The notes under the pieces are model-generated. The model did no database searches. It was not told the DNA's origin and saw only the letters and a program-made list of their open reading frames with translations. This document shows, one piece after another, positions 19,842 to 29,118 of a stretch of DNA of 64,000 nt. This stretch comes from Burkholderia sp. lig30 (GTDB lineage: Bacteria > Pseudomonadota > Gammaproteobacteria > Burkholderiales > Burkholderiaceae). Where the stretch lies: the NCBI RefSeq assembly GCF_000687455.2, contig NZ_JGVW01000109.1:1-64000 (forward strand), given 5' to 3'. Made by a program: the position numbers and the translations under genes. The stretch's first letter is position 1. The number at the start of each line of letters is the position of its first letter.

Positions 19842-21002
19842 TTGTCTATTCCGCTGCTCCAGCAAGCCCGTGTCGGCGCGTACATCGTGCGCCAACACCT
19901 GTCCGGCAACAAACGCTATCCGCTCGCGCTGATGCTCGAGCCGCTGTTCCGCTGCAACCTCGCCTGTAACGGCTGCGGCAAGATCGATTATCCGGATCCG
20001 ATCCTGAACCAGCGCCTGTCCGTCGAAGAGTGCCTGCAGGCCGTCGACGAATGCGGCGCGCCCATCGTGTCGATCGCGGGCGGCGAGCCGCTGCTGCACA
20101 AGGAGATGCCGGAGATCGTCCGCGGCATCATGAAGCGCAAGAAGTTCGTCTATCTGTGCACGAACGCGCTGCTGATGGAAAAGAAGATGGACGAGTACGA
20201 GCCGAGCCCGTACTTCGTCTGGTCGGTCCACCTCGACGGCGACAAGGAGATGCACGATCACTCCGTGTCGCAGGACGGCGTCTACGACAAGGCAGTCGAG
20301 GCGATCAAGGAAGCGAAGCGCCGCGGCTTCCGCGTGAACATCAACTGCACGCTGTTCAACGACGCGATCCCCGAGCGCGTCGCGAAGTTCTTCGATACGC
20401 TGAAGCCGATCGGCGTCGACGGCATCACCGTGTCGCCGGGCTATGCGTATGAGCGCGCGCCGGACCAGCAGCACTTCCTGAACCGCGAGAAGACGAAGAA
20501 CCTGTTCCGCGACATCTTCCGGCGCGGCGAAGGCGGCAAGCGCTGGTCGTTCAGCCAGTCGACGCTGTTCCTCGACTTCCTGGCAGGCAACCGCAGCTAC
20601 AAGTGCACGCCGTGGGGCAACCCGGCGCGCACGGTGTTCGGCTGGCAAAAGCCGTGCTACCTGGTCGGCGAAGGTTACGTGAAGACCTTCAAGGAGCTGA
20701 TGGAAACGACCGAATGGGACAACTACGGCGTCGGCAACTACGAGAAGTGCGCGGACTGCATGGTCCACTGCGGCTTCGAGGCGACGGCGGTGATGGACAC
20801 CATCTCGAACCCGCTGAAGGCGCTGCGCGTCAGCATGGGCGGCATCAAGACGGAAGGCCCGTTCGCGCCCGACGTCCCGATGGACAAGCAACGTCCGGCC
20901 GAGTACGTGTTCTCGCGTCACGTCGAGATCAAGCTCGAGGAAATCCAGCGCGCCGGCAAGGGCAAGCTGCAGAAGCCGGCCAAGCCGGCAGCGGCGGCGT
21001 AA
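19842..21002 (+). CDS. hpnH: Adenosyl-hopene transferase HpnH (radical SAM)
   Basis: 386-residue radical SAM enzyme that attaches an adenosyl group to diploptene, the first committed step of extended (C35) hopanoids. The cluster motif is CNLACNGC (CxxxCxxC, about residues 42-49). The SAM-binding glycine-rich segment is SIAGGEPLLHKEMP. A C-terminal cysteine set (CADCMVHCGFEA) is typical. Translation starts at TTG with GGAGG 8 bp upstream, immediately after ispH. A strong terminator follows. Confidence 0.95.
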   Translation: MSIPLLQQARVGAYIVRQHLSGNKRYPLALMLEPLFRCNLACNGCGKIDYPDPILNQRLSVEECLQAVDECGAPIVSIAGGEPLLHKEMPEIVRGIMKRKKFVYLCTNALLMEKKMDEYEPSPYFVWSVHLDGDKEMHDHSVSQDGVYDKAVEAIKEAKRRGFRVNINCTLFNDAIPERVAKFFDTLKPIGVDGITVSPGYAYERAPDQQHFLNREKTKNLFRDIFRRGEGGKRWSFSQSTLFLDFLAGNRSYKCTPWGNPARTVFGWQKPCYLVGEGYVKTFKELMETTEWDNYGVGNYEKCADCMVHCGFEATAVMDTISNPLKALRVSMGGIKTEGPFAPDVPMDKQRPAEYVFSRHVEIKLEEIQRAGKGKLQKPAKPAAAA

Positions 21003-21046
21003 GCCTGCACGGCATGGCGCGGGCCTGACGCCCGCGTCGTCGCGCA

Positions 21047-21064
21047 CCGTCAGGCCTGACGGTC
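21047..21064. repeat. 18-bp perfect palindrome
   Basis: ACCGTCAGG-CCTGACGGT is perfectly self-complementary with no spacer. It lies between the hpnH stop codon and the strong terminator. It may contribute to transcript 3'-end structure; a protein-binding role cannot be excluded. Confidence 0.5.
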
Positions 21065-21069
21065 ATCGA

Positions 21070-21104
21070 AAAAGGCGCCATGAATCCGGTTCATGGCGCC
21101 TTTT
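21070..21104 (+). terminator. Strong bidirectional terminator after hpnH
   Basis: A perfect 15-bp stem (21070-21084 with 21090-21104, core GGCGCCATGAA) with a 5-base loop is flanked by A and T runs (TTTTGCTTTT). It closes the ispH-hpnH unit. Confidence 0.9.
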
Positions 21105-21225
21105 GCTTTTCCGGGCGGCGGCGGCCGCGCGCGCAGCGCGGATTGCCGGGCGGCGGGATAATGGCCGTTCATCGCAGGCGCCGCGTGCGGCGGCGCGCGC
21201 GTTCGCATTCTTTTCGAGTCCCTCC

Positions 21226-21579
21226 ATGCCTTCAGCCGACATCAATGCCATCGAAAGCTGGCACGCGCACGTCTACTTCGACGCCGACAGCCGCGACGCC
21301 GCATGGGCGCTTCGGGAAACGATCGGGCAACGCTTCGGCGCGAGCGTGGCGCTCGGCCGCTTTCACGAGCGCCTCGTCGGGCCGCATCCGGCGTGGTCGT
21401 ACCAGATCGCGTTCGAGCCCGCGCGATTCGCCGAGATCGTGCCGTGGCTCGTGCTGAACCACGGCGCGCTCGACGTGTTCGTGCATCCGAATACGGGGGA
21501 TGCGCTGCGGGATCATCGCGATGCGGCGGTGTGGATCGGGAAGTCGTATGCGTTGAATCTGGCGGCGCTCGGGGGATGA
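21226..21579 (+). CDS. DOPA 4,5-dioxygenase family protein
   Basis: 117-residue protein of the short DOPA-dioxygenase family of non-haem iron extradiol enzymes. The histidine-rich motifs WHAHVYFD (about residues 12-19), RFHERLVGPHPAWSYQ and LNHGALDVFVHPNTGD are all present. The length is usual for the bacterial members. The biological substrate in bacteria is mostly unknown. It stands alone, followed by a strong terminator. Confidence 0.85.
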   Translation: MPSADINAIESWHAHVYFDADSRDAAWALRETIGQRFGASVALGRFHERLVGPHPAWSYQIAFEPARFAEIVPWLVLNHGALDVFVHPNTGDALRDHRDAAVWIGKSYALNLAALGG

Positions 21580-21602
21580 CGCGCGTGCCGCGCTTCAAAG
21601 AC

Positions 21603-21639
21603 AAAGGCGTCATGGCCCGCAAGCCATGACGCCTTTTTT
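21603..21639 (+). terminator. Strong bidirectional terminator
   Basis: AAAGGCGTCATGGC (21603-21616) pairs with GCCATGACGCCTTT (21623-21636), followed by further T residues. It lies between two converging genes and can serve both. Confidence 0.9.
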
Positions 21640-21664
21640 GCTTCATCAGCGCCGCTTCACCCGC

Positions 21665-21871
21665 TCAGCAGCACTTCCCCGCCCCCGATCCGTACCGTGC
21701 ATTCTGACGCTCGCGGAAGAACTCCTCGTACGTCATCACCGGCCGGTCCGGGTGCGTCTCGCGCATGTGCGCGACGTAGGTATCGTAGTCGGGCAGGCCG
21801 ACCATCAGCCGCAACGCCTGCCCCAGATAGCGCCCTGCGCTGCGCAGATCGCTTCCCAGATCGCTGAACAT
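21665..21871 (-). CDS. YbdD/YjiX family small protein
   Basis: 68-residue protein with the family motif [18 protein letters not shown] and [16 protein letters not shown]. YbdD/YjiX proteins are almost always encoded directly after cstA or btsT, as here (12 bp after the cstA stop), and are thought to assist the transporter. The terminal GKCC cysteines are typical. Confidence 0.9.
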   Translation of the reverse strand: MFSDLGSDLRSAGRYLGQALRLMVGLPDYDTYVAHMRETHPDRPVMTYEEFFRERQNARYGSGAGKCC

Positions 21872-21883
21872 CGCGGCCTCCCC

Positions 21884-23962
21884 TTAACGCCCGCTGCCGA
21901 GCGCCTGCGCGGCCGGCAGCGTCTCGTACGGCGTCTCGCGCACCGTCGGCTTGGCCTCGCGGCGTGCGCGCACCACGGCGAGCGCGCCATAGATCGCGAT
22001 GCTCACCACGACGAAGATGAACAGCCCGGCGAGCGCGGCGTCGATATAGTCGTTGAAGATGATGCGCTTCATCTGCGCGATCGACTTCGCCGGCGCGAGC
22101 ACCTTGCCTTCGTCCACGGCGGCCTGCAGCTTCGCCGCATGCGCCATGAAGCTGACCTTCGGATTCGCGTCGAACATCTTCTGCCAGCCCGCCGTCAGCG
22201 TGCAGATCAGCAGCCACACGGTCGGCACGAGCGTCACCCACGCGAACCGCTCGCGCTTCATCTTGAACAGCACGACCGTGCCGAGCACCAGCGCGATCGC
22301 CGCCAGCATCTGGTTCGAAATGCCGAACAGCGGCCAGAGCGTGTTGATGCCGCCGAGCGGATCGACCACACCCTGATACAGGAAGTAGCCCCACGCGGCC
22401 ACGCACAGGCCCGTCGCGGTCAGGTTCGCCGGCAGCGATTCGGTGCGCTTGAGCGCCGGATGGAACGTGCCGAGCAGATCCTGCAGCATGAAGCGGCCCG
22501 CGCGCGTGCCCGCATCGACTGCCGTCAGGATGAACAGCGCCTCAAACAGGATCGCGAAGTGATACCAGAACGCCATCATCGCCTCGCCGCCGATCACCTG
22601 GTGCAGGATCTGCGCCATGCCCACCGCGAGGGTCGGCGCGCCGCCGGCGCGCGCGACGATCGTCGTCTCGCCGACGGCCTTCGCCGTTTGCGTCAGCATG
22701 TCCGGCGTCAGCATGAAGCCCCATTGCGTGACGGTGTGCGCGACCGCGTCCGGCGTCGTGCCGAGCACGGCGGCCGGCGCGTTCATCGCGAAGTAGATGC
22801 CCGGCTCGATCACGCAGGCCGCCACGAGCGCCATGATCGCGACGAACGATTCCATCAGCATCGCGCCGTAACCGATGAAGCGCGCGTTGGTTTCGTTATC
22901 GAGCAGCTTCGGTGTCGTGCCCGACGCGATCAGCGCGTGGAAGCCCGACACCGCGCCGCATGCGATCGTGATGAACAGGAACGGGAACAGGTTGCCCGAC
23001 CACACCGGGCCGGTGCCGTCGACGAACTTCGTCAGCGCAGGCATCTTCAGTTCCGGCGCGACGATCAGGATGCCGATCGCCAGGCCGACGATCGTGCCGA
23101 TCTTCAGGAACGTCGACAGGTAGTCGCGCGGCGCGAGCAGCAGCCACACCGGCAGCACCGACGCGACGAAGCCGTAGCCGATCAGGATCCAGGTGAGCTG
23201 CGTGCCGCTGAACGTGAACCACGCGGCGAGCGTCGCCGAGTCGTGCACGTTCTGGCCGAACGCGATTGCCGCCATCAGGCCGATGAAGCCGATGATCGAC
23301 ACTTCGCCGATGCGGCCCGGACGGATGTAGCGCGTGTAGACGCCCATGAACAGCGCGATCGGAATCGTCGCGGCGACGGTGAACGTGCCCCACGGCGAGT
23401 TGGTCAGCGCCTTCACGACGATCAGCGCGAGCACCGCGAGGATGATCACCATGATCAGGAACGCGCCGAACAGCGCGATCACGCCGGGCACCGTGCCCAG
23501 CTCCATCTTGACGAGATCGCCGAGCGAGCGGCCGTCGCGGCGCGTCGAGATGAACAGCACCATGAAATCCTGCACCGCGCCGGCGAACACGACGCCTGCC
23601 AGGATCCACAGCATGCCGGGCGTGTAGCCCATCTGCGCGGCGAGCACCGGGCCGACGAGCGGCCCTGCGCCGGCGATCGCGGCGAAGTGGTGGCCGAACA
23701 GCACGTACTTGTTGGTCGGCACGTAGTCGAGGCCGTCGTTGTGCCGCACGGCGGGCGTCATCCGCAGGCCGTCGAGCTGCATCACCTTGCTGGCGATGAA
23801 ACGGCTGTAGAAGCGATACGCGATCAGATATACGCAAACGGCGGCGATCACGATCCAGAGTGCACTGACCCGCTCGCCGTGCGCGAGCGCGATCGTGCCG
23901 AACGCGAACGCACCCAACAGCGCGACCGCAATCCAGATCAAGTAACTGGAAGCCCGATTCAT
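21884..23962 (-). CDS. cstA: Carbon starvation protein A (CstA/BtsT family transporter)
   Basis: 692-residue inner-membrane protein with more than fifteen membrane helices. It carries characteristic CstA segments such as NKYVLFGHHFAAIAGAGPL and GFHALIASGTTPKLL. Members import peptides or, for BtsT/CstA, pyruvate. AGGAGA precedes the ATG. The upstream region carries a 16-bp palindrome (24121-24136). It is cotranscribed with the YbdD-like gene. Confidence 0.95.
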   Translation of the reverse strand: MNRASSYLIWIAVALLGAFAFGTIALAHGERVSALWIVIAAVCVYLIAYRFYSRFIASKVMQLDGLRMTPAVRHNDGLDYVPTNKYVLFGHHFAAIAGAGPLVGPVLAAQMGYTPGMLWILAGVVFAGAVQDFMVLFISTRRDGRSLGDLVKMELGTVPGVIALFGAFLIMVIILAVLALIVVKALTNSPWGTFTVAATIPIALFMGVYTRYIRPGRIGEVSIIGFIGLMAAIAFGQNVHDSATLAAWFTFSGTQLTWILIGYGFVASVLPVWLLLAPRDYLSTFLKIGTIVGLAIGILIVAPELKMPALTKFVDGTGPVWSGNLFPFLFITIACGAVSGFHALIASGTTPKLLDNETNARFIGYGAMLMESFVAIMALVAACVIEPGIYFAMNAPAAVLGTTPDAVAHTVTQWGFMLTPDMLTQTAKAVGETTIVARAGGAPTLAVGMAQILHQVIGGEAMMAFWYHFAILFEALFILTAVDAGTRAGRFMLQDLLGTFHPALKRTESLPANLTATGLCVAAWGYFLYQGVVDPLGGINTLWPLFGISNQMLAAIALVLGTVVLFKMKRERFAWVTLVPTVWLLICTLTAGWQKMFDANPKVSFMAHAAKLQAAVDEGKVLAPAKSIAQMKRIIFNDYIDAALAGLFIFVVVSIAIYGALAVVRARREAKPTVRETPYETLPAAQALGSGR

Positions 23963-24308
23963 GGCGTCTCCTGTCTATTTATTGATTTTGCGCGGTTGCA
24001 TGACCGCGCTCCTGTGACGGCAAGGCGTCGTGCATCGGCCTCGCTATGGGCGATGCGGTGGAAACGTAGTATTCCGCGTTCCGGGGCACTCTTACAAGCG
24101 GATAACTACGTATCCGGGCCTACGTAATATTACGTACGAAGTGCGAACGACGAGCGGCGCCGTGAGTCGTCTCCTTGACGCAAGGAGACTGTTTCACCAC
24201 CGATCCTGTTTCCGCGTGACGCTTCTACGGCCGGGCGATCGACGTTTGCCGCCGCGCGATGCATACGCTTCGTGCCGGCCCTGACCACAGCCATCGATAC
24301 CCCGTCGT
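23963..24308. other. Regulatory region upstream of cstA, no gene seen
   Basis: 346 bp between the cstA start and the stop of the cytochrome gene. No coding frame is convincing. It contains the palindrome listed separately and further ACGTA copies near 24065 and 24107. Confidence 0.45.
24121..24136. promoter_or_regulatory. 16-bp perfect palindrome upstream of cstA
   Basis: TACGTAATATTACGTA is perfectly symmetric. Additional CTACGTA and ACGTAG words occur within 60 bp. The site is about 160 bp upstream of cstA, so it is a candidate operator for a dimeric regulator. The regulator is unknown. Confidence 0.5.
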
Positions 24309-25136
24309 CTATCGACGACGCGCGGACATGTATTTCAGGTAGTCGATGATCGCATCGAGATCGGCGTCGCTCATCACCGCCGGCTCGAAGCCGTGCATCT
24401 TCATGTCGGGCCATGCGCGGACCGTATCCGGACGCCGGATCAACGCCCGCAATGCCCAGGGCTGGAAATATTCGGTCGGATTGTGCGGCTGATTCAGATC
24501 GGGGCCGAGCGATGCGTCGCCGATGCCGTTCATGCGGTGGCAGACCATGCATTGCGTCGCGAAGAGCGTGCCGCCCCGCCGTATCGGCGACGCGGCCGGG
24601 ACATCGTCGCCGACCGACAGTTGATGCCAGCGATCCTTGCGCGCCGGCACGGCGCGTATCGACGCGACCTGAAACGGCCATTGCTCGCTCAGCACGCCCG
24701 CGGCCGCCGGATCGAGCCACACGAGATAAAACGGGCCGATCGCCTGACCCGCAGGCGTTTTCGGCCACGGCTTGCCGGGCGTCTCGATCGCGAGATACGG
24801 CACCGCGCGTTGCGTGCCGTCGTTGAAGACCAGGGCCGCCGGCACGGTCGTGACGAAACCGTCCCGGGCAACGACCTGAAGGTCCTCGCCGTCCGGCAGC
24901 CCGTTGCCGCCCAGAAGCGCGCGCAACGGCACCGCCCGGTAAGTCATGGTGCGCCGGTAGGAAACGTCGCCCGGCACGTCTATCGTGCGGACGTCGGGCC
25001 GGGCCAGCAATTCTTCGGTCGTCAGCGTCTTTTCATGGCCGAGGTTCACGATCAGCTCGGCCGCCATGATCGGTGCGGAGAACAGCAACGCAGCGGCCAA
25101 TGCGAGCATCGGCACCCGTCGACGATTCATGTTCAT
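24309..25136 (-). CDS. Periplasmic c-type cytochrome with N-terminal oxidoreductase-like domain
   Basis: 275-residue exported protein. A signal peptide ends near IMAAE (about residue 26). Residues 30-165 resemble the small periplasmic molybdopterin-type oxidoreductase fold (SYRRTMTYRAVPLRALLGG and PAGQAIGPFYLVW), without a recognised cofactor cysteine. Residues 180-275 form a class I cytochrome c domain with the haem motif CMVCH and a likely axial methionine in WPDMKMHGF. It probably passes electrons in the periplasm. The partner is unknown. The start at 25136 opens the signal peptide. Confidence 0.82.
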   Translation of the reverse strand: MNMNRRRVPMLALAAALLFSAPIMAAELIVNLGHEKTLTTEELLARPDVRTIDVPGDVSYRRTMTYRAVPLRALLGGNGLPDGEDLQVVARDGFVTTVPAALVFNDGTQRAVPYLAIETPGKPWPKTPAGQAIGPFYLVWLDPAAAGVLSEQWPFQVASIRAVPARKDRWHQLSVGDDVPAASPIRRGGTLFATQCMVCHRMNGIGDASLGPDLNQPHNPTEYFQPWALRALIRRPDTVRAWPDMKMHGFEPAVMSDADLDAIIDYLKYMSARRR

Positions 25137-25352
25137 TGGCGTCCTTCCGAATCGGCTTGACCGCTGCCGGCTGCAGCGTGACGCGCATCGTAGCACGCGG
25201 GTCCGGACGCAAAGTCGTATGGGAGCGCCGCTCGAATACGACGCCGATTCGGTGCCGGCCCCCCGCGAGCCGATCGCAACGCTGCGATTTCCGCGCCTGC
25301 GGCATACTGACGAACGCCTCTGTTGAAACGGTCCCGATAACGCGCGTCGCCC

Positions 25353-26084
25353 ATGCTCCTCCACTTCGGCCAGAACCGCTCGGCCAGTCTCGATCGCCGC
25401 CTGGCGTGCAGCCTCGCATTCGTCGCCGGCGCACTGAACTCCGCCGGGTTCTATTCGCTTGGCTTCTTCGCCGCCAACATGACGGGCAACGTGTCGGCAG
25501 GCGCCGACAAGATCGCGTTGGGCGACATGGTCCAGGGCGCCGCCTACCTGCTGCTGCCGGTCGCGTTCATTTTCGGCGCCGCGCTCGCGGCGGCGCTGGT
25601 GGACTACGGGCTGCGGCGCGGCATCAACCGGATCTACGCGTGGAGCATCCTGTCCGAAGCGTTGATGCTGGCGCTGCTCGGCGTCATCGACATCCTGCAC
25701 CACAACCACAGTACGGTCCTGGTGCTGGGCCTCAGCATCGTCATGGGGTTTCAGAACGCGGTCGTCACGCGCATTTCGAATGCGCAGGTCAGAACGACAC
25801 ACGTGTCCGGCATGTCGACGGATATCGGCATAGGAATAGGACTGCTGGCGGCGCGCACGCTTCAGGGCGAAGCCCACCCGGAAAGGAAAACGCTCATCGA
25901 GCGGCTACGCCTGCATGGCTTCACGGTGCTATCGTTTTGCGCGGGCGGCGTGCTGGGGGTCGTCGCAGACAAGATCATCGGCCCGGGCCTGCTGTTTGCC
26001 GCCGCCATCCTGCTGATCGTGCTCGCCCTCCCCAGCCTCCTGTCGCCTCGCACGGAAGGCGGTGGCGATGGCGTCGGAAAATGA
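25353..26084 (+). CDS. YoaK (DUF1275) family membrane protein
   Basis: 243-residue integral membrane protein with about six helices. The family motif SLGFFAANMTGNVSAGADKI (about residues 36-55) and GFQNAVVTRISNAQVRTTHVSG are conserved. DUF1275/YoaK proteins are of unknown transport function. It ends 18 bp before the stop of the convergent DAHP synthase gene. Confidence 0.88.
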   Translation: MLLHFGQNRSASLDRRLACSLAFVAGALNSAGFYSLGFFAANMTGNVSAGADKIALGDMVQGAAYLLLPVAFIFGAALAAALVDYGLRRGINRIYAWSILSEALMLALLGVIDILHHNHSTVLVLGLSIVMGFQNAVVTRISNAQVRTTHVSGMSTDIGIGIGLLAARTLQGEAHPERKTLIERLRLHGFTVLSFCAGGVLGVVADKIIGPGLLFAAAILLIVLALPSLLSPRTEGGGDGVGK

Positions 26085-26102
26085 CGACGCCATCGCCGCG
26101 TC

Positions 26103-27233
26103 TCACGCGTTGCGCGAGTACACGCGACGGTGGCGCACCGCCTCGGCGAGCACGTCGAGCACCGGCTCGGTTTGCGGCCAGCTCAGGCAGGCATCGGTGA
26201 TCGACACCCCGTACTGCAACGGCACGCCCGGCTTGAGATCCTGGCGGCCCGCTTCGAGGTTGCTTTCGATCATCACGCCGACGATGCGATGCTCGCCCTG
26301 CGCCAGTTGCCGCGCCAGATCCTGCGCGACGTCGATCTGGCGCTCGTGCGACTTGTTCGAATTGGCATGCGAGCAATCGACCATGACCTGCTCGCGCAGC
26401 CCTGCCGCGCGCAGCACCGCGCAACTCGCTTCGATGCTCGCGGCGTCGTAGTTCGGGCCGTTCTTGCCGCCGCGCAGGATCACGTGCGCGTCGTCGTTGC
26501 CGCGCGTCTCGAAGATCGCGGCCATCCCCATCTTGGTCATGCCCATGAACGCGTGGCTCGCGCGCGCCGCGATGATCGCGTCCGACGCGACCTGGACGCC
26601 GCCGTCGGTACCGTTCTTGAATCCGATCGGGCAGCTCAGGCCCGACGCGAGCTGGCGGTGGCTCTGGCTTTCGGTGGTGCGCGCGCCGATCGCGCCCCAC
26701 GCGATCAGGTCCGCGATGTATTGCGGGCTCAGCAGGTCGAGAAACTCGGTGCCGGCCGGCAAGCCCAGCGCGTTGACGTCGAGCAGCAGCTGTCGCGCGC
26801 AGCGCAGGCCTTCGTTGATACGGAAGCTGCCGTCGAGCCGCGGATCGTTGATGTAGCCCTTCCAGCCGACCGTCGTGCGCGGTTTTTCGAAATAGACGCG
26901 CATGACGATCAGCAAGTCGTCCTTCAGCGCGTCGGCCGCCACCTTGAGGCGCCGCGCATAGTCGAGCGCCTGGTTGTGGTCATGGATCGAGCACGGCCCG
27001 ACGACCACGACCAGCCGGTCGTCCCGGCCGTGCAGGATGCCGCCGATCGCCGCGCGCGTGGCTTCGACGAGGGTCTGGACGTCGGACGGCACCGGCATCT
27101 CGTCCTGCAGCAGCGCAGGGGAAATGAGCGGACGGACCGCGCCGATGCGAACGTCGTCGATGCGCGTCGTGTCCTGGGTCGCGTCGGCGACGCCTACCTC
27201 GCGATCGTGTGATGGATTGTCGAGGTTTTTCAT
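26103..27233 (-). CDS. 3-deoxy-7-phosphoheptulonate (DAHP) synthase, class I
   Basis: 376-residue enzyme that condenses phosphoenolpyruvate and erythrose 4-phosphate in the first step of aromatic biosynthesis. Motifs include VVGPCSIHD, the PEP-binding LSCPIGFKNGTDG and DCSHANSNK. The ATG at 27233 has GGGAGG about 7 bp upstream and is preferred over an in-frame ATG at 27254. AroF, AroG and AroH isozymes cannot be told apart here. Confidence 0.95.
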   Translation of the reverse strand: MKNLDNPSHDREVGVADATQDTTRIDDVRIGAVRPLISPALLQDEMPVPSDVQTLVEATRAAIGGILHGRDDRLVVVVGPCSIHDHNQALDYARRLKVAADALKDDLLIVMRVYFEKPRTTVGWKGYINDPRLDGSFRINEGLRCARQLLLDVNALGLPAGTEFLDLLSPQYIADLIAWGAIGARTTESQSHRQLASGLSCPIGFKNGTDGGVQVASDAIIAARASHAFMGMTKMGMAAIFETRGNDDAHVILRGGKNGPNYDAASIEASCAVLRAAGLREQVMVDCSHANSNKSHERQIDVAQDLARQLAQGEHRIVGVMIESNLEAGRQDLKPGVPLQYGVSITDACLSWPQTEPVLDVLAEAVRHRRVYSRNA

Positions 27234-27367
27234 CTGGGCCTCCCGGGCATTCATGACAACCCGAATTATGGCACCCGCGTTGTCGTCGCAGCGCGGGAAC
27301 CGTGCGGGAAGGCTGAGCGGCGTCAGATGTGCCGGCGCGACGCGCCGGCGAGCGACGACGCGCGCGA

Positions 27368-28072
27368 TCAGGACGGGCGCGTGAACTGATCGACCGGGAT
27401 ACCCAGTTCGGATGCCATGCGCTCGACGAGCGCCTGAAGCCGGGTCAACTCGTCGGCCATCCGCTTCTGCTCGGCTTTCAGCGCTTCGAACTCGGAGGGC
27501 GGAACCGACGCCGCATCGGCATCACCCGCCGCCTCCTCGCTCACGGCGACCTCGCCGCACAGCAGATGCATCCAGCGGTTTTCCCGCGCGCCCGCCGCGC
27601 GCGGCAGCTTGACGACGAGCGACGGCTGGCGCGCGGCGAGCTCGTCCAGAAACGCCTCGACCGACGAGATGTCGGCGAAGCCATGCAGGCGCGCCGTATT
27701 CAGTCGCAACTCCGCGGCGGTCTGCGGGCCGCGCAGAAGCAGGATCGTCAGCAGCGCCGCCGCCTGGCTCGGAATGCCGAGCACGCGGGTCATGTTGTGC
27801 TCGAAGCGCGGCACGCGGCTGCTGCTGCCTTCCATCGCGAGGCTAAGATGCTTCAGGCTGTCGATCGCGGTCAGCACCTCGTCCTCGGTGACGTTCATCA
27901 CCGGCGCGCGCGCGGTCTTCTGGTTGCAGCCGGCAGTCAGCGCGTTGAGCGAAAGCGGATAGGTATCCGGAACCGTGTGCTGCTTTTCCACCAGCACGCC
28001 GAGGATGCGGGCCTCGAGCGCGGTGAGGGCACGGATGGATGAGTACGAAGGAGCGTCCGGAGTAGTGTTCAT
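27368..28072 (-). CDS. YceH (DUF480) family protein
   Basis: 234-residue protein with two winged-helix domains and a C-terminal coiled coil. The opening TALEARILGVLVEKQHTVPDTYPLS and NQKTARAPVMNV are diagnostic of YceH/DUF480. The C-terminal segment (about residues 195-225) is helical with leucine heptads. The family role is not settled. It is divergent from the motor operon starting at 28368. Confidence 0.88.
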   Translation of the reverse strand: MNTTPDAPSYSSIRALTALEARILGVLVEKQHTVPDTYPLSLNALTAGCNQKTARAPVMNVTEDEVLTAIDSLKHLSLAMEGSSSRVPRFEHNMTRVLGIPSQAAALLTILLLRGPQTAAELRLNTARLHGFADISSVEAFLDELAARQPSLVVKLPRAAGARENRWMHLLCGEVAVSEEAAGDADAASVPPSEFEALKAEQKRMADELTRLQALVERMASELGIPVDQFTRPS

Positions 28073-28367
28073 GTGTGACGGCACAATGTGCTGCGTATAT
28101 CGATGAGCGGATCGCGGGCCTGCCGGTGAGGCTCGGCGGATGGCCCATATGATAGCCGGTGTCGCGGCGTGCGATGATCGCCGCCCGGTGCCTCCCGGCA
28201 TGCGCGTCGCCGGAAGGCCGCCGGACCGGCACGGCGGCCGAACCGCACGCCTCGGAACGGCGTGCGCGTGCGATGCCGAAACACGCCGCTGCCCGGCCCC
28301 TTTTCGAGTTCTGACAATCCCGGCCTCGCCGACGTGTAAACTGCTGCCTTTTTTCGACTCTTGCGGT

Positions 28368-29108
28368 ATGGTGCAAGCCCCCCAGCGCCCGGCCTTGAGT
28401 GCCCCGACCCTCATTCGCCTGATCGCGCGCGTTGCGGACGCCGACGTTTCCGAACCCAGGCAATCGCTGTCGGACCGGTTGAGCCAATGGCTCGGCTGGA
28501 CCGACGCGATCGCGCTGTCCACGGTGCTGAGCGGCAATCCGCCGGCCGTCGCCGCCGTCGCCCACGCGTCGGTCGGCGACGCGGAGAGCCTGTGCGCCCG
28601 CGTTCGCGTTTCGTTGCGGAATGCGATCACCGGCGACAGCGCGTCCGCCGCCGACCGGCGCGGCACGCGCGCGCATGCGCCCGCACGGCAGGCGCCGATG
28701 GATACGGCGGACGATTACCCGGTGTTCCGTCAGCACTATCTGTCCGTGCAGCAGACGATGGAAACGGAGATCGGCAATCTGCGCGGCCGCCTGCGGGTCA
28801 TGCTGGCCGCCAGAGCGCCCCGCATGGCGCGGCTCGCGACCGTGGATGCCGTGATGGAGCGCGTGCTCGGCGCGCGCGAACGGAGCCTGCTGGCCGGCGT
28901 GCCCGCGCTGCTCGGCGCGCACTTCGCGCGCTTGCGCGACGCCGAACGGCAGAGGCTCGCGGATGCCGACGCGCCGGAGGGCGCACCGGTCACGCCCGGC
29001 GCATGGCTGAACGTGTTCCGCAAGGATATGCAGAGCGTGTTGCTCGCCGAGCTCGATGTCCGGTTTCAAACGATCGAAGGGTTGCTCGCGGCCATTCGCA
29101 CCAGCTAA
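28368..29108 (+). CDS. DUF3348 family protein
   Basis: 246-residue cytosolic, mostly helical protein without membrane helices. It matches the DUF3348 pattern: N-terminal PTLIRLIARV and SLSDRLSQWLGWTDAIALS, and a C-terminal helical half with ERSLLAGVPALLGAHF. It is the first gene of a compact four-gene operon; the next start is 11 bp after its stop. It invariably seems to accompany the DUF802 channel protein, so it is a likely cytoplasmic partner of the motor complex. No enzymatic motif is seen. Confidence 0.8.
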   Translation: MVQAPQRPALSAPTLIRLIARVADADVSEPRQSLSDRLSQWLGWTDAIALSTVLSGNPPAVAAVAHASVGDAESLCARVRVSLRNAITGDSASAADRRGTRAHAPARQAPMDTADDYPVFRQHYLSVQQTMETEIGNLRGRLRVMLAARAPRMARLATVDAVMERVLGARERSLLAGVPALLGAHFARLRDAERQRLADADAPEGAPVTPGAWLNVFRKDMQSVLLAELDVRFQTIEGLLAAIRTS

Positions 29109-29118
29109 CGAAGACGCT

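Noticed and set aside
18882-21047. Long minus-strand frame opposite ispH-hpnH
   Set aside because: Antisense shadow; both genes on the plus strand have full catalytic motifs.
21626-24127. Long plus-strand frame opposite cstA
   Set aside because: Arg/His/Asp-rich shadow of cstA with no domain or start signal.
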